Below, piece by piece: positions 35,614-44,977 of a stretch of 64,000 bases of DNA (the stretch's first letter is position 1; each line of letters opens with the position of its first letter). Source of the DNA: DASUPK01 sp963800285 (GTDB lineage Bacteria > Actinomycetota > Thermoleophilia > Solirubrobacterales > 70-9); contig CAWDAL010000014.1 in assembly GCA_963800285.1 (NCBI GenBank), positions 124,001-188,000 of the forward strand, written 5' to 3'. The position numbers and the translations under genes were made by a program. Below the pieces are notes generated by a model. The model was not told where the DNA came from. It did no database searches and saw nothing but the letters and a program-made list of their open reading frames with translations.

Positions 35614-36711
35614 CTATCCGGTCGCCGGCACCGGCTCCTGCCGCACCCGGCGAGTGAAGGCGAACGCCAGTGCGGCGATCCCGAGCAAGGAGATCACGAT
35701 GGGGCCCGCCGCACCATCACCGAACAGGCTGCTGAACCCGTAGGTCGCGGCGCCGACTGCGGCCGCGGCCGGCAGGGTGAGCAACCAGGCGACGACGATG
35801 TTGCCCGCGACGCCCCAGCGCACCGCCGAGACGCGCTTGCCGGCGCCCGCCCCCATGACGCCGCCGCTGATCACGTGGGTGGTCGAAAGCGGAAAGCCGT
35901 AGTGGGATGAGGCAAGGATCACCGCCGCGCCGGCGCCCTGGGCCGAGAATCCCTGCGCGGCATCCATCTTGATGATGCGTGTCCCCATCGTGCGGATGAT
36001 CCTCCAGCCGCCGATGTAGGTGCCCAGCGAGATCGCTGACGCCGCCGAGATCACGACCCAGGTCGGCACGTCGGCGTTCTGCGAGAGGTTGCCGTTGGCA
36101 ATCAGCGCCAGCGTGATCACGCCCATCGTCTTCTGGGCATCGTTGGTGCCGTGCGCCAGCGCGAGCATCCCGCCGGAGACGACCTGGCCCAGCCTGAAGC
36201 CGCGGTTCACCGGGCCGGGTCGCTCTCTGGCGACCACGCCGTAGACGATGTTGATCGCGACCACGCCGACCACGAATGCCACCACCGGTGCGATCACCGC
36301 GGGGATCAGCACCTTGCCGACCACCCCGGCACCGAAAACCGCGTCGGCTCCCCCGGCCGCGAAGGCGGAGCCCACCACGCCCCCGATCAACGCGTGCGAG
36401 GAGCTCGAGGGCAGACCGAGGTACCAGGTGACCAGGTTCCAGAAGATCGCTCCCACCAGCCCGGCGAAGACCACGGTAGGGGTGATCACGTCCCCGTTGA
36501 CCACGTCCTTCGCCACGGTCGCCGCGACCGCGAGCGAGATGAAGGCGCCCACGAAGTTGAACACCGCCGCGTAGGCGACGGCGATGCGCGGCGGCATCGC
36601 GTGAGTGGAGATCGACGTGGCCACGACGTTCGCCGTGTCGTGAAACCCGTTCGTGAAGTCGAAGACGAGCGCGGTGCCGACGACGATGACGAGGACGACG
36701 TCGTTGCTCAC
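35614..36711 (-). CDS. pit: PiT-family inorganic phosphate transporter
   Basis: 365 residues, ten or so membrane helices. Both PiT signature repeats are present: FDFTNGFHDTANVVATSIST near the N-terminus and ALAHGTNDAQKTMGVI in the second half. It is a low-affinity phosphate/metal symporter. It overlaps its partner DUF47 protein by 4 bases (ATGA), a common PiT arrangement. With the high-affinity Pst system at 57.9-62.8 kb, the cell has both uptake types. Confidence 0.93.
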   Translation of the reverse strand: MSNDVVLVIVVGTALVFDFTNGFHDTANVVATSISTHAMPPRIAVAYAAVFNFVGAFISLAVAATVAKDVVNGDVITPTVVFAGLVGAIFWNLVTWYLGLPSSSSHALIGGVVGSAFAAGGADAVFGAGVVGKVLIPAVIAPVVAFVVGVVAINIVYGVVARERPGPVNRGFRLGQVVSGGMLALAHGTNDAQKTMGVITLALIANGNLSQNADVPTWVVISAASAISLGTYIGGWRIIRTMGTRIIKMDAAQGFSAQGAGAAVILASSHYGFPLSTTHVISGGVMGAGAGKRVSAVRWGVAGNIVVAWLLTLPAAAAVGAATYGFSSLFGDGAAGPIVISLLGIAALAFAFTRRVRQEPVPATG

Positions 36712-37328
36712 GCGTTCTTGACGACGATGCCCTCGAGGACCGACGCCGAAGTCTCGGTTGCGTCGATCGCGCGCTCGAGCCTCAGGAACACATCCCGCCA
36801 GCGGATCACGACCATCGGGTCGATCCCGTTGGAGAACAGCGAAGCGACCGCGTCGCGGTAGATCCGGTCACCGTCGTTCTCAAGGCGATGGATCTCGATC
36901 CAGTAGTGCTCGAGATCCTTGAAGCCGCGCAGATTCTGAAGGAGCCCGTAGAGCTGCTCGCAGCACTTGACCAGGACTTCGGCGAGCGCGAGCGACTGGT
37001 CCATCGGCGCCTCGATGCGGTAGAGGCCCATGAAATCCGCGACCTCCTCGATGTAGTCGACGATGTCGTCCAGCTGCGTCGCCAGCCCGTAGATGTCCTC
37101 GCGGTCGAGTGGCGTGACGAACGTCGTGTTCAGGCGCTGGATGATGTCGTGGGTGATCCGATCGCCCTCCTGCTCTGCCTTGAGGATGTCCGTCGCAAGG
37201 CCGCCATCGTCCGGCCAGCGCTCGAGCAGGTCGCGCAGGAGCTTCGCGGTTCGAAGGGTGTTCTGGCCCCCTTCGGCGAACAGGTCGAAGAAGACGCGGT
37301 CCTTCGGGACTAGGGAGAACCGGGCCAC
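36708..37328 (-). CDS. DUF47/PhoU-like accessory protein of PiT
   Basis: 206 residues, helical. DILKAEQEGDRITHDIIQRL and HRLENDGDRIYRDAV are the metal-cluster ExxxD repeats of the PhoU/DUF47 fold. It regulates PiT transport in known cases. GTG start at 37328, 9 bases after TAGCTT, suggests leaderless translation. It heads a four-gene run. Confidence 0.9.
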   Translation of the reverse strand: MARFSLVPKDRVFFDLFAEGGQNTLRTAKLLRDLLERWPDDGGLATDILKAEQEGDRITHDIIQRLNTTFVTPLDREDIYGLATQLDDIVDYIEEVADFMGLYRIEAPMDQSLALAEVLVKCCEQLYGLLQNLRGFKDLEHYWIEIHRLENDGDRIYRDAVASLFSNGIDPMVVIRWRDVFLRLERAIDATETSASVLEGIVVKNA

Positions 37329-37337
37329 GAGAGCGGC

Positions 37338-37343
37338 AAGCTA
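37338..37343 (-). promoter_or_regulatory. -10 hexamer TAGCTT of the DUF47-pit operon
   Basis: TAGCTT on the minus strand is 9 bases from the GTG start. No PHO-box-like repeat precedes it, which fits constitutive PiT expression. Confidence 0.35.
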
Positions 37344-37373
37344 GCAGGAGGCCCAGCGGGCGGCACGCCCCGG

Positions 37374-39563
37374 TCAGACGGTCGCGGTCGCGGCCTCCTC
37401 GGCGCGCTGCGCGTGGCGCTCCATCAACTCCGTCTGCATGCTGCGCGGCTGATCGCCGTTCGTCGTCCGCCGCGACCAGACGCCGTCGCCACCGAGCTCC
37501 CAGGCGTTGGTGTTGTCGGCGAACGCGCGGTCCAGGGCGTCGGTCAGCTGGTCGCGATTCGCCTGGTCCTCCACGGGCGTGACCAGCTCGACCCGGTTGT
37601 AGAGGTTGCGGGGCATCAGGTCGGCGGAGCCGATGAGGATCAGCGAGTCGTCGGGGCGCTCGAACGAGTAGATCCTCGAGTGCTCGAGGAACCGCCCGAC
37701 GACCGAGACCACCCGGATGTTCTCCGAGACGCCCTGGACCCCGGGGCGCAGCGCGCAGATGCCGCGGACGTTGAGATCGACCTCGACGCCGGCCTGCGAG
37801 GCCCGATAGAGCGCCCGGATGCAGGGCGGGTCGAGCAGCGAGTTCATCTTCATCCGGATCCGGGCCGGGCGCTCGGGCGAATGGGCGTCGATCGTCCGCT
37901 CGATCTCACCCAGGATCCCTTCCTTAAGGTTGAAGGGGGCGACCAGGACCTTGCGGTAGCCGCTCGGGCGCGCGTAGCCGGTCAGGTAGTTGAACATCTC
38001 GGCGATGTCGTCCCCGATCTCCTGATTCGAGGTGAAGAGCCCGAAGTCGGTGTAGATGCGGGCGGTCTTCGGGTTGTAGTTCCCGGTTCCGATATGGACG
38101 TAGTTGCGGACCCCCTCGCCCTCGCGGCGGGCGACCAGGATGCACTTCACGTGCGTCTTCAGGCCGGGGATGCCGTAGACGACGTGGACGCCCGCCTCCT
38201 CCAGCGCCCTCGCCCAGCGGATGTTCGCGCTCTCGTCGAAGCGCGCCTTGAGCTCCACCAGGCAGACCGCCTGCTTGCCTCGCTCCGATGCCTCGATCAG
38301 CCCCGGGACGAGCGGCGAGTCGGCGCTGGTCCGGTAGACCGTCTGCTTGATCGCCAGGACGTTCGGGTCCTCGACCGCCTGGCGCACGAAGCGCTCGACG
38401 GAGCCCCCGAAGGAGTCGTAGGGGTGGTGGACGAGGATGTCGCCCTGCCGCATGGCGCCGAAGACGTCCACCTCGCGCTGGGTGCGGCTCCCCTGCTGAA
38501 GCTGCGCAGGCGTGACCCCCTGCCAGACGGGATAGCGGAGCTCGCGGAAGCCCTGGACCGAATAGATGTCGGTGAGGTCGTCGAGGCCGAGCAGGCCGGG
38601 GCTCTCGTAGACCTGCACTGACTCGATGTCCATCGCCTCGACCAACTGATCCCGCAGCCGCGGCTCCATGTCGGGCGCGACCTCGAGACGGACCACCTCG
38701 CCGAAGCGGCGGCGGCGGACCTCCTCCTCGACGGCGAGCAGCAGGTCGTCGGCCTCGTCCGAGACGTCGTAGTCGGTGTCCCGGGTGACGCGGAACATGG
38801 AGTGATGGACGATCTCCATGCCGGGGAAGAGGTCGTCGAGGTTGGCCGCGATCACGTCCTCGAGCGGGACGAAGGTGAGGCCGTCCCCGATCGATAGGAA
38901 GCGGCGGAGCAGCTCCTTCGGCACCTTGACGCGCGCGGCGACCTCCTCGTCCTTCTCCGGGTTGCGCAGCAGGACCCCCCAGTTGAGCGACAGGTTCGAG
39001 ATGTAGGGGAAGGGCCGACCGCGGCCGATCACCAGCGGGGTGAGCGCCGGGAAGACCTGGCTCTGGAAGAGGTGCTCGACCTCCTCTCGCTCCCGGGCGT
39101 TCGCGTCGTCCAGCGAGAGGATGCGGATCCCGTGCTCGGCGAGGGCCGGGCGGATCTCCTCCGCGAAGCAGCGACAGAGCCGGGACCGCAGGTCGACCGT
39201 GCGCTGGCGGATCAGGGCGATCACGTCGGCAGCCGACATCGCGTCGGCGCCGCGAGCGTCGATCTTCGCTTCGACCTGATCGTGGAGGCCGGCGACTCGG
39301 ACCATGAAGAACTCATCCAGGTTGTCCTCGTAGATGGCGGAGAAGTTGACGCGCTCGAGCAGCGGCACGCGCGAGTCCTCAGCCAGCTGCAGGACGCGGT
39401 CGTTGAAGTCGAGCCAGGAGAGCTCGCGGTTGAAGTAGAGGGACGGATCGGTGAGATCGGGCTCGGAGGCGTCGGTCCGGACCGTCTCCGGCGTGATCGT
39501 GGCTCCCCCGCCCGCCGCGGGGCCGGTCGATTCGGTGCTCCGCTGGGCGAGCTCGTCCGTCAT
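37374..39563 (-). CDS. ppk: Polyphosphate kinase 1
   Basis: 729 residues, standard Ppk1 length. LYFNRELSWLDFNDRVLQLA is the N-domain start, VHHPYDSF and HIGTGNYNPKTARIYTDFGL contain the catalytic histidines, and the C-domain follows. It polymerises ATP gamma-phosphate into polyphosphate and runs in reverse. ATG 39563 is preferred to GTG 39572 because TAAGGT is 7 bases upstream. The Pro-rich N-terminal 25 residues are variable. Confidence 0.96.
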   Translation of the reverse strand: MTDELAQRSTESTGPAAGGGATITPETVRTDASEPDLTDPSLYFNRELSWLDFNDRVLQLAEDSRVPLLERVNFSAIYEDNLDEFFMVRVAGLHDQVEAKIDARGADAMSAADVIALIRQRTVDLRSRLCRCFAEEIRPALAEHGIRILSLDDANAREREEVEHLFQSQVFPALTPLVIGRGRPFPYISNLSLNWGVLLRNPEKDEEVAARVKVPKELLRRFLSIGDGLTFVPLEDVIAANLDDLFPGMEIVHHSMFRVTRDTDYDVSDEADDLLLAVEEEVRRRRFGEVVRLEVAPDMEPRLRDQLVEAMDIESVQVYESPGLLGLDDLTDIYSVQGFRELRYPVWQGVTPAQLQQGSRTQREVDVFGAMRQGDILVHHPYDSFGGSVERFVRQAVEDPNVLAIKQTVYRTSADSPLVPGLIEASERGKQAVCLVELKARFDESANIRWARALEEAGVHVVYGIPGLKTHVKCILVARREGEGVRNYVHIGTGNYNPKTARIYTDFGLFTSNQEIGDDIAEMFNYLTGYARPSGYRKVLVAPFNLKEGILGEIERTIDAHSPERPARIRMKMNSLLDPPCIRALYRASQAGVEVDLNVRGICALRPGVQGVSENIRVVSVVGRFLEHSRIYSFERPDDSLILIGSADLMPRNLYNRVELVTPVEDQANRDQLTDALDRAFADNTNAWELGGDGVWSRRTTNGDQPRSMQTELMERHAQRAEEAATATV

Positions 39564-39570
39564 CCAACTC

Positions 39571-39576
39571 ACCTTA
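39571..39576 (-). promoter_or_regulatory. -10 hexamer TAAGGT of ppk
   Basis: TAAGGT on the minus strand is 7 bases before ATG 39563 and would place the transcription start at the start codon. Confidence 0.45.
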
Positions 39577-39620
39577 GCGGTGAGCCCACATCAGTCGGGG
39601 CGAGCAAGATGCAGCTCGCC

Positions 39621-41963
39621 CTAGGCCGCTCTGACGAGCTTGATGCGGGGCTGCTCCACGGGCTCGATCACCCGGTCGTAACCGTCGGCGAGCTGGTTCA
39701 TCGACGCCTCCCAGGTGCGCGCCCGGGCCGATTCCAGCGCCTGGCGGCCGAGCTTCGCCCTCCAGGTGGGCGAGTCGGCGAGCTGCAGCACGGCCGCGGC
39801 GAGCATGCCCGGATCGGCTTCGCAGAGCCGCCCGGTCTCGCCGTCGACCACGATCGACGAAGGCCCGCCCTCGTCCACGGCCACCGACGGCAGGCCGCTC
39901 GCTCCCGCCTCGACCAGGACCTGGCCGAAGGTGTCGGTCCGGCTGCAGAAGAGGAAGAGGTCCGCACTCGCGTATGCACGCGGGAGCGCGTCGCCGCCGA
40001 GCCAGCCGAGGAAGGTCGCCCGGTCGCCGAGGCGCTCCCTGAGCATCCCCTCCTCCGGGCCTCCTCCGGCGAGCAGCAGATGCAGCCTCGGGTCGCCATC
40101 GTGGGCTCGGATGAAGGAGTCGGCGAGCAGCTCGACGCCCTTCTCTCGGGTCAGCCTCCCTACATATAGAGCCTTGATCTCGCCGGGATAGGCGTCGGCG
40201 TCGCGCAACGCGGGATCGAACCGTGACGTGTCGACCCCCCGCCCCCAGCGACCGATCGCGCCGCGCTCGATGCCGAGGCGAGCGAGCGACTCGTCGCTGG
40301 CGGGACTCGGCGAAAGGACGCGTGCGCACTGCCGGTAGAAGACGGAGAGGGCCATGTCGGCACCCTTCTCGAGATCGGCCGAGGCGGACCGCAGGCCCGC
40401 GTAGGCCCCGAGCTCGGTGTGCCAGCTGCCCAGCACCGGCAGCTCCATGATGCGGGCGAGCAATGTCGCCAGCACGCCGGCGGGCCCCGGGGCCGTGACG
40501 TGCACCGCGTCGAAGTGCCCTTCGACCAGCGCCTCGACCATCGCCGGCAGGCTCGGCATCCCGATCTCCAGGCCGGCATAGAAGGGGATCTCGACCTCGG
40601 CGACGGCCGAGAGGCGGCGATCGACATTGCGATCGGTCCCGATCACCTCGACCTCGTACCCCGGGAGACCGAGCTCGCGGACCCGCTCGATCGTGTGGGT
40701 GACGCCGTGCACGCCGCCGATCGCGTCGGCGATCAGCGCGACGCGCTTCGGTCCTTCCGACGGATTGAGCTTGTCCTTCTCCTTGCCGAGGAAGGCGGCG
40801 GCCGGCGCGTACGGAATCGCCGGGATCGCCGCTCGGAAGAGCTCGCGGCCCGCGTTGATCGCCCAGGCGGCCAGGTCCTCGGAGCCTCCGCTCTGCACGC
40901 TCTCGACCGTCGACTCGACGACCTCGCGCAGTCGCCGCTCGTGGACCCGCCGCGCCTTGCGCTCGAGCTCGGCATGACTGAAGTCCTCGCCCTGCATGTA
41001 GTCGATCAGCTCCCGGCCCGGCTCGAGGCCGACGGCGTCGGTGAACGCGCTGAGCAGCGCGCGGGCGTCCTCGGGGCCGATCTCGCCCCCGACCTCGCCG
41101 CGACGGACATTCCCCTCGCTCATGACGCGCTCGGCGATCTCGAGAATCGCGTCCGGATCCGGCTCACCCCCTGGACCTTCCTGATTTGGGGTGCTGTCAG
41201 CACCCCTAACCAGGTAGGTCGCCGGGTTGTTGGCGAGGAGTAGGGCTCGAGTGCCGAGCGCCATCGCCGCGTGCGCCCACTTGGCGGCGCTTCCCTGCTC
41301 GCCGCGCGCGTCGGCGCGGCCCTCGCGGATGTGGCGCAGAAACTCTTCCGGCGTGGCCGCGGGTGGCGTTTCGGTGAACGTCCGCCCGATGTCCACGCCG
41401 GCGTGATCATCCGAGCCGCCGGTGCCGGTACCACCGTGCGTCTCGATGTAGATCGCGGCCGGCATGTTGAGCTCGCGCGCGCGGGAGCCGTTGCGGGTCT
41501 CCCAGACCGGGAAGAGCTGCGCGAGCTTTCGCCTGTGCGCCGGAGAGAGTGGCGCCTCGACCGCGTAGAAGGGGTGTGCAAGGGAGCAGGCGATCTCGTT
41601 GGAGTGCAGGTACTCCGCGCACGCCTCCACGTCGCGGTTGTGTTCCTGCAGCCAGTCGTGATCGTCGGCGGTGATCCCGAAGCAGAGCAGGTGCACGGCC
41701 TGCGGCTCCCCGCGAAACCAGACGGTGAGCTCCTCGGAGATGAAGACGTCCTCGCGATCGGCGATCTCCAGGCACCCGTCGATCGTGTCGTGATCGGTGA
41801 TCGTCACGAAGTCCATCCCGCGCCGCTTGGCGAGCTCGTAGACCTCCGCCGGGGGCGTCGCGCACTCGGGCAGGCCGAGACTGCGCTGGATGCCGAGCTT
41901 CGAGATCTCGGACGCTGTGGAGTGACAGTGCAGGTCGACCCTCGTGGTCGATATCGGGTTCAT
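39621..41963 (-). CDS. PHP phosphoesterase domain fused to a GT4 glycosyltransferase
   Basis: 780 residues. Residues 1-260: PHP domain (VDLHCHSTASE, TITDHDT, SLAHPF, GGSDDHAGVDIG), with metal-binding His/Asp. Residues 270-380: helical linker. Residues 395-770: GT-B retaining glycosyltransferase (ALIADAIGGVHGVTH, VGRLTREKGVELLADSF, TFGQVLVEAGASGLPSVAV). A single protein may hydrolyse a phosphoester and transfer a sugar, for example in glycolipid or mannolipid synthesis. It has an AGAAAGGG ribosome-binding site. An 8-bp inverted repeat lies inside the linker. Confidence 0.88.
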   Translation of the reverse strand: MNPISTTRVDLHCHSTASEISKLGIQRSLGLPECATPPAEVYELAKRRGMDFVTITDHDTIDGCLEIADREDVFISEELTVWFRGEPQAVHLLCFGITADDHDWLQEHNRDVEACAEYLHSNEIACSLAHPFYAVEAPLSPAHRRKLAQLFPVWETRNGSRARELNMPAAIYIETHGGTGTGGSDDHAGVDIGRTFTETPPAATPEEFLRHIREGRADARGEQGSAAKWAHAAMALGTRALLLANNPATYLVRGADSTPNQEGPGGEPDPDAILEIAERVMSEGNVRRGEVGGEIGPEDARALLSAFTDAVGLEPGRELIDYMQGEDFSHAELERKARRVHERRLREVVESTVESVQSGGSEDLAAWAINAGRELFRAAIPAIPYAPAAAFLGKEKDKLNPSEGPKRVALIADAIGGVHGVTHTIERVRELGLPGYEVEVIGTDRNVDRRLSAVAEVEIPFYAGLEIGMPSLPAMVEALVEGHFDAVHVTAPGPAGVLATLLARIMELPVLGSWHTELGAYAGLRSASADLEKGADMALSVFYRQCARVLSPSPASDESLARLGIERGAIGRWGRGVDTSRFDPALRDADAYPGEIKALYVGRLTREKGVELLADSFIRAHDGDPRLHLLLAGGGPEEGMLRERLGDRATFLGWLGGDALPRAYASADLFLFCSRTDTFGQVLVEAGASGLPSVAVDEGGPSSIVVDGETGRLCEADPGMLAAAVLQLADSPTWRAKLGRQALESARARTWEASMNQLADGYDRVIEPVEQPRIKLVRAA
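41188..41206. repeat. Inverted repeat inside the PHP-glycosyltransferase gene
   Basis: GGGGTGCT GTC AGCACCCC is a perfect 8-bp stem within the linker coding region (VRGADSTPN). The surrounding reading frame is intact. It could be a captured repeat or a chance feature. Confidence 0.35.
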
Positions 41964-42030
41964 CGATGACCCTTTCTCTTCGATTTCGTGACAACCGCAG
42001 GGTGGCTGTTTGCAGGGAAAATCCCGTTAC

Positions 42031-42061
42031 GAGGTCGTGTCCCGGACGTAAAGAGGTCGTG
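42031..42061 (+). repeat. Direct repeat GAGGTCGTG, two copies 22 bp apart
   Basis: GAGGTCGTG at 42031-42039 and 42053-42061, one face of the helix apart (two 11-bp turns), in the divergent space between the PHP-glycosyltransferase and GH31 genes. An operator is plausible. This differs from the PHO-box sequence. Confidence 0.4.
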
Positions 42062-42090
42062 AACGGCACCGTTGCCACACTTGGGCGGCT

Positions 42091-44214
42091 GTGGGCGTCG
42101 CATCGGAGAGGGGAGTCCCGGAAGGGGCGCTGTGGAGCGGGGACGAGGTGGCCGCGAGGCTGCTCGCGGGCCTGCGTCCCTGGGCCTGCCGCGGTATCGC
42201 GCGCGATCAGCTGATCACCCTGACCGAGGGGGTCCTCGTCCACGAGGAGCGCGAGGACCCCGTGACGCTGCCCGGCGACCAGCTCGAGGTCTCAGCCCCG
42301 TCCTCCGATCGCCTGCTGATCACGATCGACCCCTCCGATGCTGGCTGGCTGCGGCTCGGCGTGAGCCTGCCTCTCCTCGACGGGGAGCGGATCACCGGCC
42401 TCGGCGCGCGCCACGGCCTTGACTTCGACCAGCGCGGCCGCCTGATCCAGCTCGGAGCGGACCGCCGCTACACCGGCCCGGACTGCCCGGCCGAGTTCCT
42501 GGAGCAGGGCGGTATCCCGCAGGGCGACTACGCCCCCGTCCCCTGGCTGCTCTCCTCGGCGGGATGGGCCGCCTGGATCGAGACCTCGGGACCGGGCGTG
42601 GAGGTCGATCTGACGGACGACGCGGCGTCGGTCTCGGTTCGCTCCGCCTCCGGTCCGCTGCGCGTCCACATCTTCATCGGCCCCACTCCCGCCGCGCGCC
42701 TGCGCTCCTTCCTGCACGAGACCGGCATGCCGGCGCTGATGCCGGAGTGGGCCTACGGCCACTGGAAGAGCCGCGACGTCTACGAGCACCAGCGCGACGT
42801 CGAGGACGATTGGCGCGGCTACCGCGACAACGACCTCCCCCTCGACGCGATCGTGATCGACTCGCCCTGGGAGACGCAGTACAACACCTGGCGCTTCAAC
42901 CCCCATCAGTTCCCCGACGCGCCGGGCCTGGTCAGGGGGATGCGCGAGGACGGCGTGCGGACCGTGGTCTGGGTGACGCCCTGGGTCAACCTCGAGTCGA
43001 TCGACGGGCAACGCCCGCCGGACGCCGAGTCCGAGCGGCTGCACGCCGAGCCGGCCTCCAACTACGCCGAGGGCGCCGAGGCCGGGCACTACGTGAAGGC
43101 CGCGAACGGCGATCCCTACGTCGGGCGCTGGTGGATGGGAACGGGGTCGATCGTGGACTTCACGTCGGCCGCGGCGCGCGACTGGTGGCGAGAGCTGTCG
43201 CGCAACGTCTTCGAGCTCGGCGTCGAGGGCGTCAAGGCCGACGACGGCGAGGGCTACTACTTCCCGCCGGACGCCGAGCTCGCGGACGGGCGCCTCGGCG
43301 CCCAGGCCGCCTGGGATTACGGGCGGCTGTATCGCGAGACGACCCAGCGGGCCCTGGAAGACGTGCACGGCCGGGGCCGCGGTGTGGTCTTCGGCCGCTC
43401 CGGGTGGACCGGCCAGCAGGCGACCGGGATGCTCTGGGGCGGTGACCAGGCCTCTGACTTCTGGTCCCTGCGGGCGCTGCTGACCTCGCTGCTCACCTGC
43501 GCCGCCACCGGGTTCTCGAACCTCTCTCATGACGTCGGCGGCTACCTCGGCCGCCGCCTCGCCGAGCGCTGCGAGCCCGAGCTGCTCGTCCGCTGGGCCC
43601 AGCTCGGCGCTCTCACCCCGCTGATGCAGGCCCACAGCCGCTTCCAGCAGGAGGCCTGGACCTACGACGGCCGGGTGCTCGATGACTACCGCGAAGCGGT
43701 GCTGCTGCACGAGCGCCTCGTCCCCTACATAAGGGCTGCGGCCGCGACCGCCGCCCGCAGCGGCCTGCCGATCATGCGCCCGCTCTGCCTGGTCGATCCC
43801 GAGGATCCTGAGGGCTGGTCCATTTCGGACGCCTACATGTTCGGCCCCTCACTCTGGGTGGCACCGGTGCTGGAAGAGGGAGCGACCGAACGCCGCACCT
43901 ATCTGCCACGCGGCGAGTGGCTCGACTGGTGGACCGGCGAGTGCCACGGCGGCGGTCGTTGGATCGACGCCGAGGCCCCGCTCGACCGAATCCCGCTCTG
44001 GGTCCGCGCCGGCTCGCTGCTCGTCACCTATCCGGCCGACGAGGTGGCGCGTGGCTTGGGCGAGGAGGACCCGGCGCGCCCACTGGAGGCGAGGCTCTGG
44101 GGCGAGCCCGCCCTAGGCCACATCTCCGCTCGCCTGGCTGACGGGACGCGCATCGCCTGGCGCCACGGCGAGTGGTCGGTCTCACAGGACCGCCCCGTCA
44201 CCTTCCTAACCTGA
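42091..44214 (+). CDS. Glycoside hydrolase family 31 enzyme
   Basis: 707 residues, no signal peptide. The catalytic nucleophile segment GVKADDGEGYYFPP is near residue 381 and the acid/base Asp lies in WGGDQASDFW near 451. PEWAYGHWKSRDVYEHQ and IVIDSPW are GH31 barrel strands. Such enzymes are alpha-glucosidases or alpha-xylosidases; the substrate cannot be read from the sequence. GTG start at 42091. The gene converges with the CHAD genes at a shared hairpin. Confidence 0.9.
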   Translation: MGVASERGVPEGALWSGDEVAARLLAGLRPWACRGIARDQLITLTEGVLVHEEREDPVTLPGDQLEVSAPSSDRLLITIDPSDAGWLRLGVSLPLLDGERITGLGARHGLDFDQRGRLIQLGADRRYTGPDCPAEFLEQGGIPQGDYAPVPWLLSSAGWAAWIETSGPGVEVDLTDDAASVSVRSASGPLRVHIFIGPTPAARLRSFLHETGMPALMPEWAYGHWKSRDVYEHQRDVEDDWRGYRDNDLPLDAIVIDSPWETQYNTWRFNPHQFPDAPGLVRGMREDGVRTVVWVTPWVNLESIDGQRPPDAESERLHAEPASNYAEGAEAGHYVKAANGDPYVGRWWMGTGSIVDFTSAAARDWWRELSRNVFELGVEGVKADDGEGYYFPPDAELADGRLGAQAAWDYGRLYRETTQRALEDVHGRGRGVVFGRSGWTGQQATGMLWGGDQASDFWSLRALLTSLLTCAATGFSNLSHDVGGYLGRRLAERCEPELLVRWAQLGALTPLMQAHSRFQQEAWTYDGRVLDDYREAVLLHERLVPYIRAAAATAARSGLPIMRPLCLVDPEDPEGWSISDAYMFGPSLWVAPVLEEGATERRTYLPRGEWLDWWTGECHGGGRWIDAEAPLDRIPLWVRAGSLLVTYPADEVARGLGEEDPARPLEARLWGEPALGHISARLADGTRIAWRHGEWSVSQDRPVTFLT

Positions 44215-44226
44215 CCCCCGGTTAGG
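44205..44226. terminator. Bidirectional hairpin between GH31 and CHAD genes
   Basis: CCTAACC (44205-44211) and GGTTAGG (44220-44226) form a 7-bp stem. The GH31 stop and the CHAD stop fall at its base. Confidence 0.6.
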
Positions 44227-44977
44227 TTGGGCGGCGCGGCGCCGGAGTCGTTCGGCGCTGGATCTGCTCGTGGCGGTCCGCCTGCTGCTCCGCCTCGCGG
44301 CTGGCGCGCTCGCGGTCGAGGCGAGCTTGCGCGGCCTGTGCCTCCGCCTGCTCGGCGGCGCGCGCGGCGGCCGCCGCCTCCTGGCGGGCACGCTCCGCGG
44401 CCCTCGCAGTGCGCCGCGCCTCGCGCGAGCGGCGCAGGTAGCCGTCGACGGAGCGCTCCAGCCTCCTCCAGGTGCCGGTCTCCTCCTGCCGCCGCCAGAA
44501 GGCGACGAACCGGTCGCTGAGCAGCTCGCGGCGCGCCTCCAGGTAGACGGCGAGAACGTCGAGTCCGCGATACGCCGTCCGATGAGGCGCCTGGGCGGCG
44601 AGGCGGGGATCGAGGTCCGGCGCCATGCTGGCCTTCTCCCGCACAGCCTTGGCATCGCTGCGCTGCAGCTCCTCGAGGTGCTCGCGGACCCGCGGCAGCA
44701 TCACGTCGCAGTCGTGGATCTCGCCGAGGATGTCCTGCAGGTCGCGGGCGCGGCGGCGGGCCGTGTCGGCCGGCCGCCCGAAGCAGAAGCCGGTCACCTC
44801 GAGCACGTAGCGGAGACGCTTCGCCGCGATCCGCATGTCGTGCTGCGCCTTAGTCTTGCCGCCGAGCGCCCGCGGAGCGAAGTCGAGCATCTCGTCCAAC
44901 CTCACCTTGACGATCCGGGCCGCGTTCTCGCCGAGGGAGCGCGACGGTTCGAGCTTCTTGACCGGGCGGGCCTTCAC
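44222..44977 (-). CDS. CHAD-domain protein with coiled-coil tail
   Basis: 251 residues. The CHAD core has HDMRIAAKRLRYVLEVTGFCFG and DLQDILGEIHDCDVMLPRV, giving a basic helical bundle that binds polyphosphate in known cases. The last 70 residues are an Ala/Arg/Glu coiled-coil (ARQEAAAAARAAEQAEAQA). It overlaps the upstream CHAD gene by 4 bases. It is near ppk and ppx. Confidence 0.88.
   Translation of the reverse strand: MKARPVKKLEPSRSLGENAARIVKVRLDEMLDFAPRALGGKTKAQHDMRIAAKRLRYVLEVTGFCFGRPADTARRRARDLQDILGEIHDCDVMLPRVREHLEELQRSDAKAVREKASMAPDLDPRLAAQAPHRTAYRGLDVLAVYLEARRELLSDRFVAFWRRQEETGTWRRLERSVDGYLRRSREARRTARAAERARQEAAAAARAAEQAEAQAAQARLDRERASREAEQQADRHEQIQRRTTPAPRRPT

Noticed and set aside
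41188..41206. Inverted repeat as a terminator
   Set aside because: It lies inside an intact coding frame; no gene boundary there.
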